Of a stretch of 64,000 nt of DNA, positions 30,556 through 40,166 are shown piece by piece. Under the pieces are notes generated by a model, which was not told where the DNA came from, made no database searches, and saw nothing but the letters and a program-made list of their open reading frames with translations. The translations under genes were made by a program, and so were the position numbers. Location of the stretch: contig CAVYGM010000010.1 in NCBI GenBank assembly GCA_963768025.1, positions 186,001 through 250,000 on the forward strand, written 5' to 3'. Source of the DNA: CAVYGM01 sp963768025 (GTDB lineage: Bacteria; Bacteroidota; Bacteroidia; Cytophagales; Spirosomataceae). The first letter of the stretch is position 1, and every line of letters begins with the position of its first letter.

Positions 30556-31561
30556 ATGGGCAAAAACTATCTGCTGGGCTGTGATTGGGGGACTTCGTCT
30601 TTCCGGTTGCGTTTAATCCAACTCTCCGATCGTAGTGTAGTAGGTGAGGTGATGTTCTATAGAAGGGATCGCCTCCACCTATGCAGCCTGGCAAGCGCTG
30701 GGCACCACCGGACCCGACCGATTGGTCTTTTTTACCCAGCAATTAAAAAGGCAGATCAACGAGCTTGCCAAAAAAAACGAAATTTCTTTAGTGGGTATAC
30801 CAGTAGTGGTATCCGGGATGGCCTCCTCTACCATCGGTATGTGCGAGGTACCCTACGCCTTGGTTCCCTTCGAGCTGGACGGAAGTCAGATTATCATCCT
30901 GCGGGTGGATGCCTCGGAAGATTTCCCGCATGACCTCATGCTAGTCTCCGGCGTACGTAGCGAGCATGACGTCATGCGGGGCGAAGAAACCCAGCTTGTC
31001 GGACTGTCGGAACTAGTGGGCCAAAGCGCCGCCCAAAACGTTGTATTTATTTTTCCGGGTACGCACTCCAAGCACCTGCACGTTCGCAAAAACTGCCTGG
31101 TGGATATTCAGACGTTCATGACCGGAGAGCTATTCGGGCTGTTGGCCGAGCATAGTATTCTGAAAGCATCCATTGAAACGTCTGTGCTACCCGATGCTCT
31201 TGAAAGGGATGCCTTTCGGGCAGGAGTTCGGGAGTCGAAGGCCGAGGGGATTCTCAAAAATCTTTTTCGCGTCCGAACCAATCAACTTTTCCAAAAACTT
31301 ACTACCCTGGAAAATCGCTTTTTCCTGAGCGGTTTACTCATCGGTTCCGAATTGAGCTATCTGGCCCAAGAATCAGACCATCCTCTTATTCTCAGTAGTA
31401 GTTCTGATCTATATGAGTTGTATCAATTGGCCCTACTGGAACTTAACCTGGCCGATCGGCTCCTGAAAGTTTCTGCTGACACCATAGATCAGGCTACGGT
31501 AATGGGGCAAATCAAAATCTTTCAGCACCAGGCACATACTCTGAATAGTGCCATTTTGTAG
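30556..31561 (+). pseudogene. dgoK: 2-dehydro-3-deoxygalactonokinase (DgoK), one frameshift
   Basis: Cytoplasmic kinase that phosphorylates 2-dehydro-3-deoxy-galactonate before aldol cleavage. The N-terminus LLGCDWGTSSFRLRLI is the phosphate-1 motif of the DgoK ATPase fold. After a single shift near 30660 the frame continues (EGIASTYAAWQAL, TTGPDRLVFFTQQL) and then runs uninterrupted: VVSGMASSTIG, GVRSEHDVMRGEETQLVG, FIFPGTHSKHL, FMTGELFGLL and FFLSGLLIGSEL are all family landmarks. Length (about 334 residues) is normal. It strongly supports a galactonate-type route for the cluster. No partner aldolase gene follows. Confidence 0.88.
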
Positions 31562-31610
31562 CACTATCTACCACTACTTCAAATCCATTTTCCCCTAAAC
31601 CCCTTCCTTA

Positions 31611-32915
31611 ATGAGCGCTCAAAAAACCGGAAATTATCGCTGGCTGATCGTGTTCTTGCTGTTTACCGCCACCACCATCAATTACCTTGACCGACAGATT
31701 ATTGGTTTATTGAAGCCCATTCTCGAAACAGAGTTCAGCTGGACCGAAACAGACTTTGCCCGCATCGTGATGGCCTTTACCGCCGCCTACGCCGTGGGGC
31801 TGATCTCTCTCGGCTGGTTTATCGACCGCGTGGGTACCAAGCTTGGGTACTCGATCACCATTGTTTTCTGGAGCATTGCGGGCATGCTGCACGCCGTGGC
31901 GCGCTCGGCCTTTGGGTTTGGAGTAGCCCGCGTAGGCCTGGGCCTGGGTGAGGCCGGAAACTATCCGGCCGCCGTCAAGACGGTAGCCGAATGGTTTCCC
32001 AACAAGGAACGCGCCCTGGCCACGGGCTTGTTCAACGCCGGTACCAGCGTGGGAGTGGTGGTGGCCCTGCTGCTGGTACCCTGGATTTTGAGCCACTACG
32101 GCTGGCAGGAAGTTTTCTGGATCACCGGCGCGCTGGGCTTCGTGTGGCTCATTTTTTGGCTGATTTTTTATGATGTACCCGCCCAGCAAAAGCGGCTTTC
32201 CACCGCTGAATACGAGTACATCGTAGCCGGGCAGGAAGCTGAAGAAAAACCGGTAATTGGACGCACCCAAGTCAAATGGGTGAAGCTCTTCACGTTTCCG
32301 CAGACCTGGGCATACATCACGGGCAAGGGCCTCATTGATCCCATTTACTGGTTTTTCCTCTTCTGGCTCCCCTCTTACTTTGCCTCTACCTTCAATCTCG
32401 ATTTGAAGAAATTTAGCCTGGAACTCATGATTATCTACACCGCTACTACCGTGGGGAGCATCAGCGGGGGCTGGTTTTCGTCGCAACTCATCAAGCGGGG
32501 CTGGGAGGTCATCAAAGCGCGAAAAGCCGTACTACTGGCCTTTGCAGTGCTCGAATTGTCGGTGATTGGCATCCAGTTTGCCGATAATGTGTGGGTGGCC
32601 GTCGGTCTCATCAGCTTTGCCGTAGCGCTGCATCAGGCCTGGGCCACCAACGTGTTTACGCTTCCTTCCGATATGTTCCCCAAGCAGGCCGTGAGCTCGG
32701 TGGTTGGCATCGGCGGCATGGCCGGAGCCGTAGGGGGCATCCTGTTCCCGATTCTGATCGGTAGCCTGCTGGATACCTACAAAGCCGCCGGTAACATCGC
32801 CGGGGGATACAACATTATCTTTACGATCTGCGGCTTTACCTATCTGATAGCGTGGGGTATTATCCACTTATTGACCAAGAATTCGCGAATGTTGACTCCG
32901 GAGGAGTTGCGGTAG
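31611..32915 (+). CDS. MFS transporter, hexuronate/galactonate (ACS) family
   Basis: A 434-residue, 12-helix inner-membrane carrier. INYLDRQIIGLLKPIL in the first helix and GWFIDRVGTKLG in the loop between helices 2 and 3 are the ExuT/DgoT-type signature; RVGLGLGEAGNYPAAVKTVAEWFP is characteristic of the anion:cation symporter family that imports sugar acids with protons. The gene is intact and follows dgoK by about 50 bases. In context it should bring the dehydrated sugar acid, or galactonate or a hexuronate itself, into the cytoplasm for phosphorylation. Confidence 0.9.
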   Translation: MSAQKTGNYRWLIVFLLFTATTINYLDRQIIGLLKPILETEFSWTETDFARIVMAFTAAYAVGLISLGWFIDRVGTKLGYSITIVFWSIAGMLHAVARSAFGFGVARVGLGLGEAGNYPAAVKTVAEWFPNKERALATGLFNAGTSVGVVVALLLVPWILSHYGWQEVFWITGALGFVWLIFWLIFYDVPAQQKRLSTAEYEYIVAGQEAEEKPVIGRTQVKWVKLFTFPQTWAYITGKGLIDPIYWFFLFWLPSYFASTFNLDLKKFSLELMIIYTATTVGSISGGWFSSQLIKRGWEVIKARKAVLLAFAVLELSVIGIQFADNVWVAVGLISFAVALHQAWATNVFTLPSDMFPKQAVSSVVGIGGMAGAVGGILFPILIGSLLDTYKAAGNIAGGYNIIFTICGFTYLIAWGIIHLLTKNSRMLTPEELR

Positions 32916-32986
32916 ACAAGCGGTATGTATGTACCAAGTAAAAAAATCCCCTCCCCCCGCTTTTGAATAAAAAACTTCCCTTCGCC

Positions 32987-34270
32987 ATGCGTACCGCCAT
33001 CAATCGCCGCCAATTCATCCAGCAAAGCAGCGCCGCCGCGCTGGGCCTTACCCTCCTGCCCGGCTTTACCCGCAAAGTGGCTGCCAGCGACCGACTGCGT
33101 GTGGCGCATATTGGCATCAACGGCATGGGCACCAACCATCTCAAATGGTTTGCGGCCCTGCCGGAAGTAGAAACCGTGGCCCTCTGCGACCTGGACGAAA
33201 CGCATCTGGCTAAGGCTAAAAAGACGTTGCTGGAACTAAAACCAGGTGCCAAAGTCGATACGTACGGTGATTTCAGAAAGCTACTGGAACGCCAGGATAT
33301 AGATGCCATCACCTGCGCTACGCCCGACCACTGGCACGCGCAGGTAGCCATTCTGGCCTTTGAGGCCGGCAAAGATGTCTACGGTGAAAAGCCTCTTTCG
33401 TACAGCGTCCGAGAGGGACAGCAGATGCTGAAATCCCTGAAACGTCACGATAAGATTTTTCAGCTCGGTACCCAGATCCACGCCGGCGACAACTACCACC
33501 GCGTGGTAGAGTTGATCCGTTCCGGGGCCATCGGGAAGGTACATACCGTGCGTTTGTGGAAGTCGGGAGCGCCGCCCATCATGGGAGCGCCGCAGTACCA
33601 GGAGCCTCCCGCTACCCTCAACTGGGACTACTGGCTGGGCCCCGCGCCCTACTCGCCCTATTCGCCGGAGCGCTGTCATTTTACGTACCGCTACTTTCTG
33701 GATTACTCCGGTGGCGTCTTTCAGGATTTCTGGAGTCACATCGCCGACGTGGTATGGTGGGCACTGAACCCCCAAAACCTAACCAGCGTCAGCGCGCGTG
33801 GGCAAAAGTCCGAAGGTGCGGGTAATACGCCCCAATGGATTGACGTGGACTATCAGTTTAATGATCTGAAAATCCACTGGACTACCACGCCACCCAATGT
33901 GCCTGGAGCTGCCAAGCGTGGGATCGGGGCCTACTTTGAAGGCGATAAGGGTACCTTGCTCTGTGACTACGGTAGCCGCGAGATTACCATCAATGGCATT
34001 GTGATGAGCGACATCGAGTCGGTACCTATCACCCTCACGCGCTCGCCCGGCCACCAGCAAAACTTTGTGGACGCCGTCAAGAACCGCACGCAGCCCGAAT
34101 CCAATCTAGAATACGCCCGCCTGATGACGATGCCCATGCACCTGGGGCTGATATCATGGCGGCTGGGCCGACCGCTCCGCTGGAACGCCCGGCGCGAGAA
34201 ATTCCGGGGCGACGCCGAAGCCAACGACCTGCTTTCGCGGGAGTACCGTAAGGGATGGGACTGGATGTAA
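32987..34270 (+). CDS. Gfo/Idh/MocA-family oxidoreductase with twin-arginine signal
   Basis: NAD(P)-dependent sugar oxidoreductase-like protein of 427 residues. The start at ATG 32987 is preferred over an upstream TTG (32963), since it opens the Tat signal INRRQFIQQSSAAALGLTLLPGF. The Rossmann part follows (RVAHIGINGMGTNHLKWF, VALCDLD), then AITCATPDHWHAQVA and the EKPL motif (DVYGEKPLSYSV) with the catalytic Lys, and the C-terminal domain (HIADVVWWALNP). Exported Gfo/Idh/MocA proteins are frequent in Bacteroidota and some act as glycosidases with retained NAD, so either sugar oxidation or glycoside cleavage is possible. It ends the cluster. Confidence 0.87.
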   Translation: MRTAINRRQFIQQSSAAALGLTLLPGFTRKVAASDRLRVAHIGINGMGTNHLKWFAALPEVETVALCDLDETHLAKAKKTLLELKPGAKVDTYGDFRKLLERQDIDAITCATPDHWHAQVAILAFEAGKDVYGEKPLSYSVREGQQMLKSLKRHDKIFQLGTQIHAGDNYHRVVELIRSGAIGKVHTVRLWKSGAPPIMGAPQYQEPPATLNWDYWLGPAPYSPYSPERCHFTYRYFLDYSGGVFQDFWSHIADVVWWALNPQNLTSVSARGQKSEGAGNTPQWIDVDYQFNDLKIHWTTTPPNVPGAAKRGIGAYFEGDKGTLLCDYGSREITINGIVMSDIESVPITLTRSPGHQQNFVDAVKNRTQPESNLEYARLMTMPMHLGLISWRLGRPLRWNARREKFRGDAEANDLLSREYRKGWDWM

Positions 34271-34362
34271 GAGCTAACGAATGGTATTTATCAGGGCGAT
34301 CATTTCGTTGTATTCATACGTTTGTTTTGGTAAATTTGACTTTATCCGAAATTGCAGAGAAT

Positions 34363-34980
34363 ATGATAGCAACAAAATCAGGCATAAAAGGGAGTATGCA
34401 CTCCCTAAATGTACCTAAAAACTTGATTTACGAAATCTTGCAAGGCAAACCCATTTATTACAAAGGGTACCGGGATGTTGTAGCGGGTACTAAAAAAATT
34501 TCCGATATCATGGGATCTAGTGGCCTTCAATCCTTCCTTGTCACCTATTTAATTTTATTAATAGGCAGATTCATAGACGATTCAAAATACATCCTTTTAT
34601 CAAGCGAAGCGGGGCTTCATCTTGACAAACGAAACAATCTGGCGGGAGATATTCTTCTTTTCGAGGCAGAGAAACTTCCTATTGACGCTATCGGGGAGCA
34701 TTACATAGATGTCCCTCCCAGAATTGTCATTGAAGTAGATATCATCGCCGATCCGGAGAGCATGCATCCCGATACCTACCTCTTTACCAAAACCCAAAAG
34801 CTTCTTGACTTTGGCGTGGAAAAAGTTATCTGGATCACTACTCCGACCCAAAAAGTGACTATTGCCACTCCCTATGCTGACTGGCAAGTGAAAAACTGGA
34901 ACGAAGATGTTGAAATTCTGGATGGCCTTACTTTCAACATTGGTAAGTACCTGACTAGCAAAGGTTCGTCTTTTGCATAA
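34363..34980 (+). CDS. Uma2-type protein (PD-(D/E)XK nuclease-like fold)
   Basis: A 205-residue protein. The conserved core is LAGDILLFEAEKLP, PRIVIEVDIIADPESM and TKTQKLLDFGVEKVIWI, the pattern of Uma2/DUF820 proteins with restriction-endonuclease-like folds (acidic D, then E-x-D and a Lys further on). I chose ATG 34363; ATG 34396 is an equally good alternative, while the frame from 34255 overlaps the preceding gene. Many Uma2 proteins occur in multiple copies with no proven role, so activity on DNA is uncertain. Base composition is more A+T-rich than the catabolic cluster, hinting at a later insertion. Confidence 0.7.
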   Translation: MIATKSGIKGSMHSLNVPKNLIYEILQGKPIYYKGYRDVVAGTKKISDIMGSSGLQSFLVTYLILLIGRFIDDSKYILLSSEAGLHLDKRNNLAGDILLFEAEKLPIDAIGEHYIDVPPRIVIEVDIIADPESMHPDTYLFTKTQKLLDFGVEKVIWITTPTQKVTIATPYADWQVKNWNEDVEILDGLTFNIGKYLTSKGSSFA

Positions 34981-35018
34981 TGCTCTCAACGGAGCTAGCT
35001 ACAACAACTACCTGATTC

Positions 35019-35981
35019 CTACCGCATCATCAAAGCATTCAGCACCGCCTCCACCTGCGGTACGGGCATTTTTTCTACCAGACGAAAATGCCCTTTCCCT
35101 GCCGGATTCCAGCCATTGCTGCCATCGTCATGGGCCACAAAACGGCCTTCCGTTAAGTCATAATACTTCTCATGCCCCTTGATCGCCACCAGCACCGCAG
35201 TTTGGTCCCAGCTCATGCGGCCCTTTTCGTCCTGCTTGCTCATGGGGATACTCATCGCAAATACATCCTTTACGGGCGAGTTTCGGAGCTGATTATTTTG
35301 GGCCACGGGTAAGCCTGTATGGATGGCCTGCCCGATTTCGAAGCCACTGATTACAACGGGCGTGGGCCAGCCATCAAAGACAATTTTTGAAGAAACCGGG
35401 TCGCGATCAACATTGAACTCTCGGCCCGAGGGGAAGCGTCCCGCCATGCTCACCAGTTTTTTTACTTTCTTGTTGATCAGCTCGCGACCACTCAGCGGTG
35501 AATACTTATCAGGTTGCGAAATGAGAAGATCAGCCATGTTAGTCAGAAAACCTACAGTCACAATCGTCACGCTACCATCCGGTTGATTGGCCAGAATACG
35601 GCGGTAAAGCGAAAGTGCATCCTCGGCCTGATCGTTGGATGTTATTTTGTGCGGGTAGCGCGCCACCAGTACCGAATCCCATTTTTGGGAGGCCGTCAGA
35701 TTCACACCCCGCCCTCGCACCACGCCTACCGGGATGGTAGGGCGGCCAAAGTAGGTGTTCAGGGCATCGAGTGTGGCTGCAATGTACTTCGATTGGTTGG
35801 ATGCCACTGTGGCCAGAATATTTACCTGCCCGCTATCTGCCAGTGTATGAAGTACGGCCATGGCACCCACGTCATCGTAGTCAGGTCCGATGTCAGTATC
35901 AAAGATCAGATTAACGGGTGCCTGAGCCAAAAGTAAAAGTGGAGACAGGAAAAAAAGCAGAAAAGGAAAGATGCGTTTCAT
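35019..35981 (-). CDS. Nucleoside hydrolase, exported
   Basis: Inosine/uridine-preferring nucleoside hydrolase that splits nucleosides into base and ribose. The Asp cluster that binds Ca and ribose is in LIFDTDIGPDYDDVGAMAVL (D28, D30, D34, D36, D37). Later motifs include VTIVTVGFLTNMADLL and VVISGFEIG. A Sec signal (MKRIFPFLLFFLSPLLLLAQ) sends it to the periplasm, so it probably acts on external nucleosides. The length of 320 residues is normal. Upstream on the same strand lie a sugar transporter and ribokinase, so the three form a ribonucleoside-salvage unit. Confidence 0.88.
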   Translation of the reverse strand: MKRIFPFLLFFLSPLLLLAQAPVNLIFDTDIGPDYDDVGAMAVLHTLADSGQVNILATVASNQSKYIAATLDALNTYFGRPTIPVGVVRGRGVNLTASQKWDSVLVARYPHKITSNDQAEDALSLYRRILANQPDGSVTIVTVGFLTNMADLLISQPDKYSPLSGRELINKKVKKLVSMAGRFPSGREFNVDRDPVSSKIVFDGWPTPVVISGFEIGQAIHTGLPVAQNNQLRNSPVKDVFAMSIPMSKQDEKGRMSWDQTAVLVAIKGHEKYYDLTEGRFVAHDDGSNGWNPAGKGHFRLVEKMPVPQVEAVLNALMMR

Positions 35982-36081
35982 ATCAGATATTTTACAATTT
36001 AGCGATGCATTAGCTTCACAATAGACACAAGTTCTGGGAGATAACCCGAATCACCTCACGGCGAATTAGCAATCTATATCA

Positions 36082-37078
36082 TTACCCTGCCGCTACGATC
36101 AGCCCCAGGCCAATCATGTAGCACAGCAGCATAGCATTCAGAATCAAGGCCGTAGGTTTGGGAGCATCCTTGAACTCTTTCCAGATATAAATTCCCCATA
36201 GCGCCGCAATAACCGTTGCCCCCTGCCCTAGCCCGTACGAAATGGCCGGGCCGGCCTTGCCCGAGGCTATGATGCTGAATGCCATGCCTACACACCAAAC
36301 GGCTCCACCCAGAATGCCCATGAGGTGGTTGCGCCCACTGCCCCCAAAATAGTCGGCATAATGTACCGGGCTACCTTCGAACGGCCGCATCATGAGTAAC
36401 GAATTGAATACAATGTTGCTGAGGAGAACACCTATCGAAAACAAGCAGCACTGCCGTATACGGACTGAGCTTGCCGGCTTCGGGCAGGTTGAAATCGGCA
36501 AACATGGAGGCGGCTACATACTTGTAGAAGTAGCCCATCAACACCCCGGCAATTACCGCCAGTAGCAGCCCCCGGGTAGACACCCGCTGTCGCTGCCGCG
36601 AAACCAACCGATAGGCGTAGGCGTTGAGCAGAATAGCCAGCGCCACCAGGCCTACCCCCAAAAACAGCAGGGTGGAATCTCCCACGGGAGTCTCGATATA
36701 GTTGACAATGACGCCTATCACTAGTGCGAGCCCAATCCCGACCGGAAATGCCACCGACATGCCCGCAATGGCAATCGCCGCCACCAGCAGGATATTGGCC
36801 GCATTGAAAATGACACCTCCCAGCACTGCTGAGCCTATGTTGGGTGCTGAGGCCTGTTCCAGGTCCTCTATGAAGCCACGCCCTCCCTCGCCAGAGCTAC
36901 CCAGCGTAAGGGCAAAAATCAGCGCTATAAGTACGATGCCAATCACGTAATCCCAATAAAAAAGCTCAAACCGCCACGAACCGGCCGCCAGTTTCTGGGT
37001 ATTAGCCCAGGATCCCCAGCAGAGCATGGTAATAATACAGAACACAACGGCGACTGAATAATTTTCGATGATGAACAT
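36082..37078 (-). pseudogene. Sugar transporter of the GRP/ribose-uptake (drug/metabolite superfamily) type, one frameshift
   Basis: Inner-membrane protein of about 330 residues with ten hydrophobic segments. It opens with VVFCIITMLCWGSWANTQKL, typical of the glucose/ribose porter (GRP) and rhamnose-transporter group. The frame breaks near 36437, where an extra G (minus strand) interrupts YTAVLLFSIGVLLSNIVF; the rest then runs cleanly to LIGLGLIVAAG-like text at the C-terminus. It sits between ribokinase and nucleoside hydrolase on the same strand, so ribose is the likely substrate. A single indel in an otherwise perfect gene points to sequence error or a recent lesion. Confidence 0.8.
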
Positions 37079-37124
37079 GAGGGATAAGGGTTAGGTAGTT
37101 TGAATAGGGACTATCAAAGAAAAA

Positions 37125-38048
37125 TCAAGTTTTGTCCATCAACTCGTCCACTTCGGCTCGCCGGGGAATGGAAGCCTGGGCACCCATACGGGTGACCGAT
37201 AGCGCCGCTGCCTGGCAAGCAAACGCCATGGCTTCCGGCAAGGGCCTTTGCTCGGCGAGCGCTACAACCAGCGCCCCGTTGAATATATCGCCGGCCGCCG
37301 TAGTATCCAAGGGTTTGACCGCCGGAGCAGGCACCAACCATTCGGCATCAGCCGTGCGTAAATAAGCCCCCCGGCTACCCAGCGTAACAATCACATTTTC
37401 TACGCCTTTTTCCAGCAAAACTTTTGCTGCTTCAGCGGCAGATGCCTCATCTGTAACGGTAAAGCCGGTTAACAGGCTTGCTTCGGTTTCATTGGGAGTA
37501 ATAAGATGCAGGCAAGGATAGAGGTCTTCCGGTATTGCTTGCGCCGGGGCTGGGTTGAGCACTACCCGATACCCTTTTGCAAAGCCGGACAAAATACCCT
37601 CCCGCACCGTTTCCAGCGGGATTTCCAATTGTAATAGCATCCATCCGGGCTCTTCAACGTCTGCCAACGCCTGCTTCACTTCCTGAGCCGACAGGCGTGC
37701 ATTGGCTCCGGGAGCTACCATAATACTGTTTTCGCCGCGGTCGTCCACGCCAATGAGCGCCACGCCGGAAGGCACCGCGAAATCACGCAGAACAAAGCGT
37801 GTATCCATTCCCTCGGCTTCAAATCCCCGCCGGGCTTCTTCTCCAAACACATCATCGCCCACTTTGGCAATGAATACCACCTGGCTGCCTCTGCTCAACC
37901 GTTGGGCCGCCATGGCCTGGTTAGCCCCTTTGCCTCCGGGGGTCATCAGAAAGGAGCCTCCCAAAACCGTTTCACCGGGTCCGGGGAGTTTGGCTGCCTT
38001 TACGACCATGTCTGTATTGGAGCTGCCAATGACGATAATAGGTTTCAT
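37125..38048 (-). CDS. rbsK: Ribokinase (PfkB family)
   Basis: Cytoplasmic kinase converting D-ribose to ribose 5-phosphate with ATP. At 307 residues it has the family N-terminus (IIVIGSSNTDMVVKAAKLPGPGET), GGKGANQAMAAQRL in the sugar-binding lid, VLNPAPAQAIPEDL, and the C-terminal anion-hole motif DTTAAGDIFNGAL with the catalytic Asp. It lies upstream of the GRP-type transporter and nucleoside hydrolase on the same strand, about 46 bases from the former. The context makes ribose, rather than another pentose, the natural substrate. Confidence 0.92.
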   Translation of the reverse strand: MKPIIVIGSSNTDMVVKAAKLPGPGETVLGGSFLMTPGGKGANQAMAAQRLSRGSQVVFIAKVGDDVFGEEARRGFEAEGMDTRFVLRDFAVPSGVALIGVDDRGENSIMVAPGANARLSAQEVKQALADVEEPGWMLLQLEIPLETVREGILSGFAKGYRVVLNPAPAQAIPEDLYPCLHLITPNETEASLLTGFTVTDEASAAEAAKVLLEKGVENVIVTLGSRGAYLRTADAEWLVPAPAVKPLDTTAAGDIFNGALVVALAEQRPLPEAMAFACQAAALSVTRMGAQASIPRRAEVDELMDKT

Positions 38049-38270
38049 GAAAATGGTGACTAGCTTATGATAAAATAAAGAAAGATTTTTGAATAAAAAG
38101 TATACCCTCCTGTGGCTGAAAAGCTAGACTTTTAGTAGACATATCCCTACCTTTACTCAGCAGGATCTGGCAACAATTCAACTTATAAAAAAGGTTGAAC
38201 CTTGCTTATACCTAGCCCTTTATCATCTTTAAGATTAGTTGCTTATTTAATTACCTATCGTAATCAGTAT

Positions 38271-39992
38271 ATGCTTCGCCGACTTTCATTAACCTCCTTC
38301 CTTGAAATATTTCTCCTGGTTCTACCCATCCTGTGGTTTTTTACTTATGTCTATATTTTTGCAGTCAATGTTCCCTACTTGGATGATATGGGGCTTATTG
38401 AAACAATAAATGATTTTAGAGCACAACCCGAGAATTTGTTTAAAATTTTGGTAGGACAGCATAACGATCACCGGATTTTTTTTTCAAGAGCCAGTCTGCT
38501 TATCGTTTACTTACTTAGTGGAACTGTCAATTTTCGGCTAATCACCATTCTAGGCTTTACAAATTTACTTTTGTTAACCTTTTCATTTTACCTGATTTAC
38601 AGACAATATCGAAAAGATTTACTAGGCTTCTTACCGATTCCCTTTCTTCTCTTTTCTGCTCTGCTGTACTACGTTCATCTTACAAGTCTCACTGCCTATC
38701 AAAGTTCTCTATCTGTTGCCTTTTCTATACTCAGTTTATATTTTTTGCAAAATTCTCATCAGAAGCAATGGTACCTATCGGTTGTGTTTGCTTGTGCTTC
38801 CACCCTTACTATGCTTGATGGGATAAGTGTTATACCAATTGGCTTTGCCTGGCTTCTTATCCAAAGAAGATTTAAAGAGGGTTTAATTTTCGGGATAATC
38901 TGTGGCAGTTGGCTACTTCTGTACTTTTCAAATTTTCATTTTTCATCCTCTTCCAAACTTACCTATACCTCTGCTTCTCTTATTACAGTGCTGAAAGGTT
39001 TTGTGATATTTACCGGATCTTTTAGTCGTTTATTTTCTGACACCTACCGTATTGATCTATCATTTGCTTTAGGTATCCTTATTATTTCCGGGTCCTTAGC
39101 GATTATTCTTTATCGGATCGCTGAAAAAAGTTCTCTAACCAAACTTCCTCGCTTTGTCGGTTTTTCTCTAAATCGAATTGAACTTTTGGACCTAATCCTT
39201 ATACGTATGTTTGCCACTGGAGCAATGATCTCTGTTGGTCGGGCTGCGCTTAATCTAGAAGATATGGTAGCCATTAGGTTTCAAGTTTATGCCTTAAGTA
39301 TAATTGTTATTAGCTACTTATTTTTAATTCGAAGTATGGGTATCTATTATAATAAAGCATGTAGTATTCTTGTCTTGGTGATCAGCCTTTTATGTAATGT
39401 ATATGCTTATTCTAAATACCAGAATACGCTCATTGAATTAAGAAACGGACTTATAGCAGACTCTTATAACTATACTCACAATCAGGTATTTTTACATCAG
39501 TATTTCAATCTACCCGATCCTCAGCCTTCATTTTATAGGAACTATTCCTTTCCTGTTTTTTTTGACAATACCGTACTTGAAGGGTGGGAATCTTCACAAA
39601 CTAATACTAATAACATAACGATAACTTCACAGGAGATACCTACCCTTCGTCAACCGGGTGGCTACATTTATAATATAATAGAGATAAAAATCGAACATGT
39701 ACCCTCTGTTGTGCCACATAGTGAGGTTTTTCTGGTTTTAAGACCAAAAAACATTCTAGATAAGAAATATTTCATTGGTGTCAATACTGGTGGTAATTCT
39801 ATTTCAGAGATACTATTTCCAAGCAGTGAGCAGACATTTCATGGAAAATTTCTCGACAAAGTGTCCAGGAATAAGTATGAAGCTCGCCTCTGCTGGATTG
39901 AAAATAAAAAACCTAGAAGTATACTGATATCCACAGACTTCTTCCTTGATTCCCTTGGTAATAAGGATATTCCACTCAATAGAAAAATTTAA
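38271..39992 (+). CDS. Polytopic membrane protein, GT-C glycosyltransferase-like
   Basis: A 573-residue protein with about ten membrane segments. The first periplasmic loop has VPYLDDMGLI followed by GQHNDHRIFFSRAS, resembling the acidic loop and HNEHR-like motif of GT-C type polyprenyl-sugar transferases. The last 170 residues form a soluble domain outside the membrane. The start at 38271 (MLRRLSLTSFLEI) is preferred to 38202, whose extra residues look unrelated to a first helix. The gene is strikingly A+T-rich and uses codons unlike its neighbours, suggesting acquisition from elsewhere. The glycosyltransferase role is inference; the membrane topology is clear. Confidence 0.6.
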   Translation: MLRRLSLTSFLEIFLLVLPILWFFTYVYIFAVNVPYLDDMGLIETINDFRAQPENLFKILVGQHNDHRIFFSRASLLIVYLLSGTVNFRLITILGFTNLLLLTFSFYLIYRQYRKDLLGFLPIPFLLFSALLYYVHLTSLTAYQSSLSVAFSILSLYFLQNSHQKQWYLSVVFACASTLTMLDGISVIPIGFAWLLIQRRFKEGLIFGIICGSWLLLYFSNFHFSSSSKLTYTSASLITVLKGFVIFTGSFSRLFSDTYRIDLSFALGILIISGSLAIILYRIAEKSSLTKLPRFVGFSLNRIELLDLILIRMFATGAMISVGRAALNLEDMVAIRFQVYALSIIVISYLFLIRSMGIYYNKACSILVLVISLLCNVYAYSKYQNTLIELRNGLIADSYNYTHNQVFLHQYFNLPDPQPSFYRNYSFPVFFDNTVLEGWESSQTNTNNITITSQEIPTLRQPGGYIYNIIEIKIEHVPSVVPHSEVFLVLRPKNILDKKYFIGVNTGGNSISEILFPSSEQTFHGKFLDKVSRNKYEARLCWIENKKPRSILISTDFFLDSLGNKDIPLNRKI

Positions 39993-40166
39993 ACTGAATT
40001 TTCTGAAAATTCGTCAGAAAAGCATGGATGTTGAGTCATCGCAAGATTGTACCAAAAATTTAAGATTTTGGTGAGAATCAAGAGTTCTCCTGGGGCTGAT
40101 TTCTCCTTTTCGATTTAAGACGATAACTATTTAATTTGAAAATCATACAGGATTACGCCACTGTAT

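Noticed and set aside
31707..32486. Antisense frame of 259 codons
   Set aside because: It mirrors the intact MFS transporter and has no family features.
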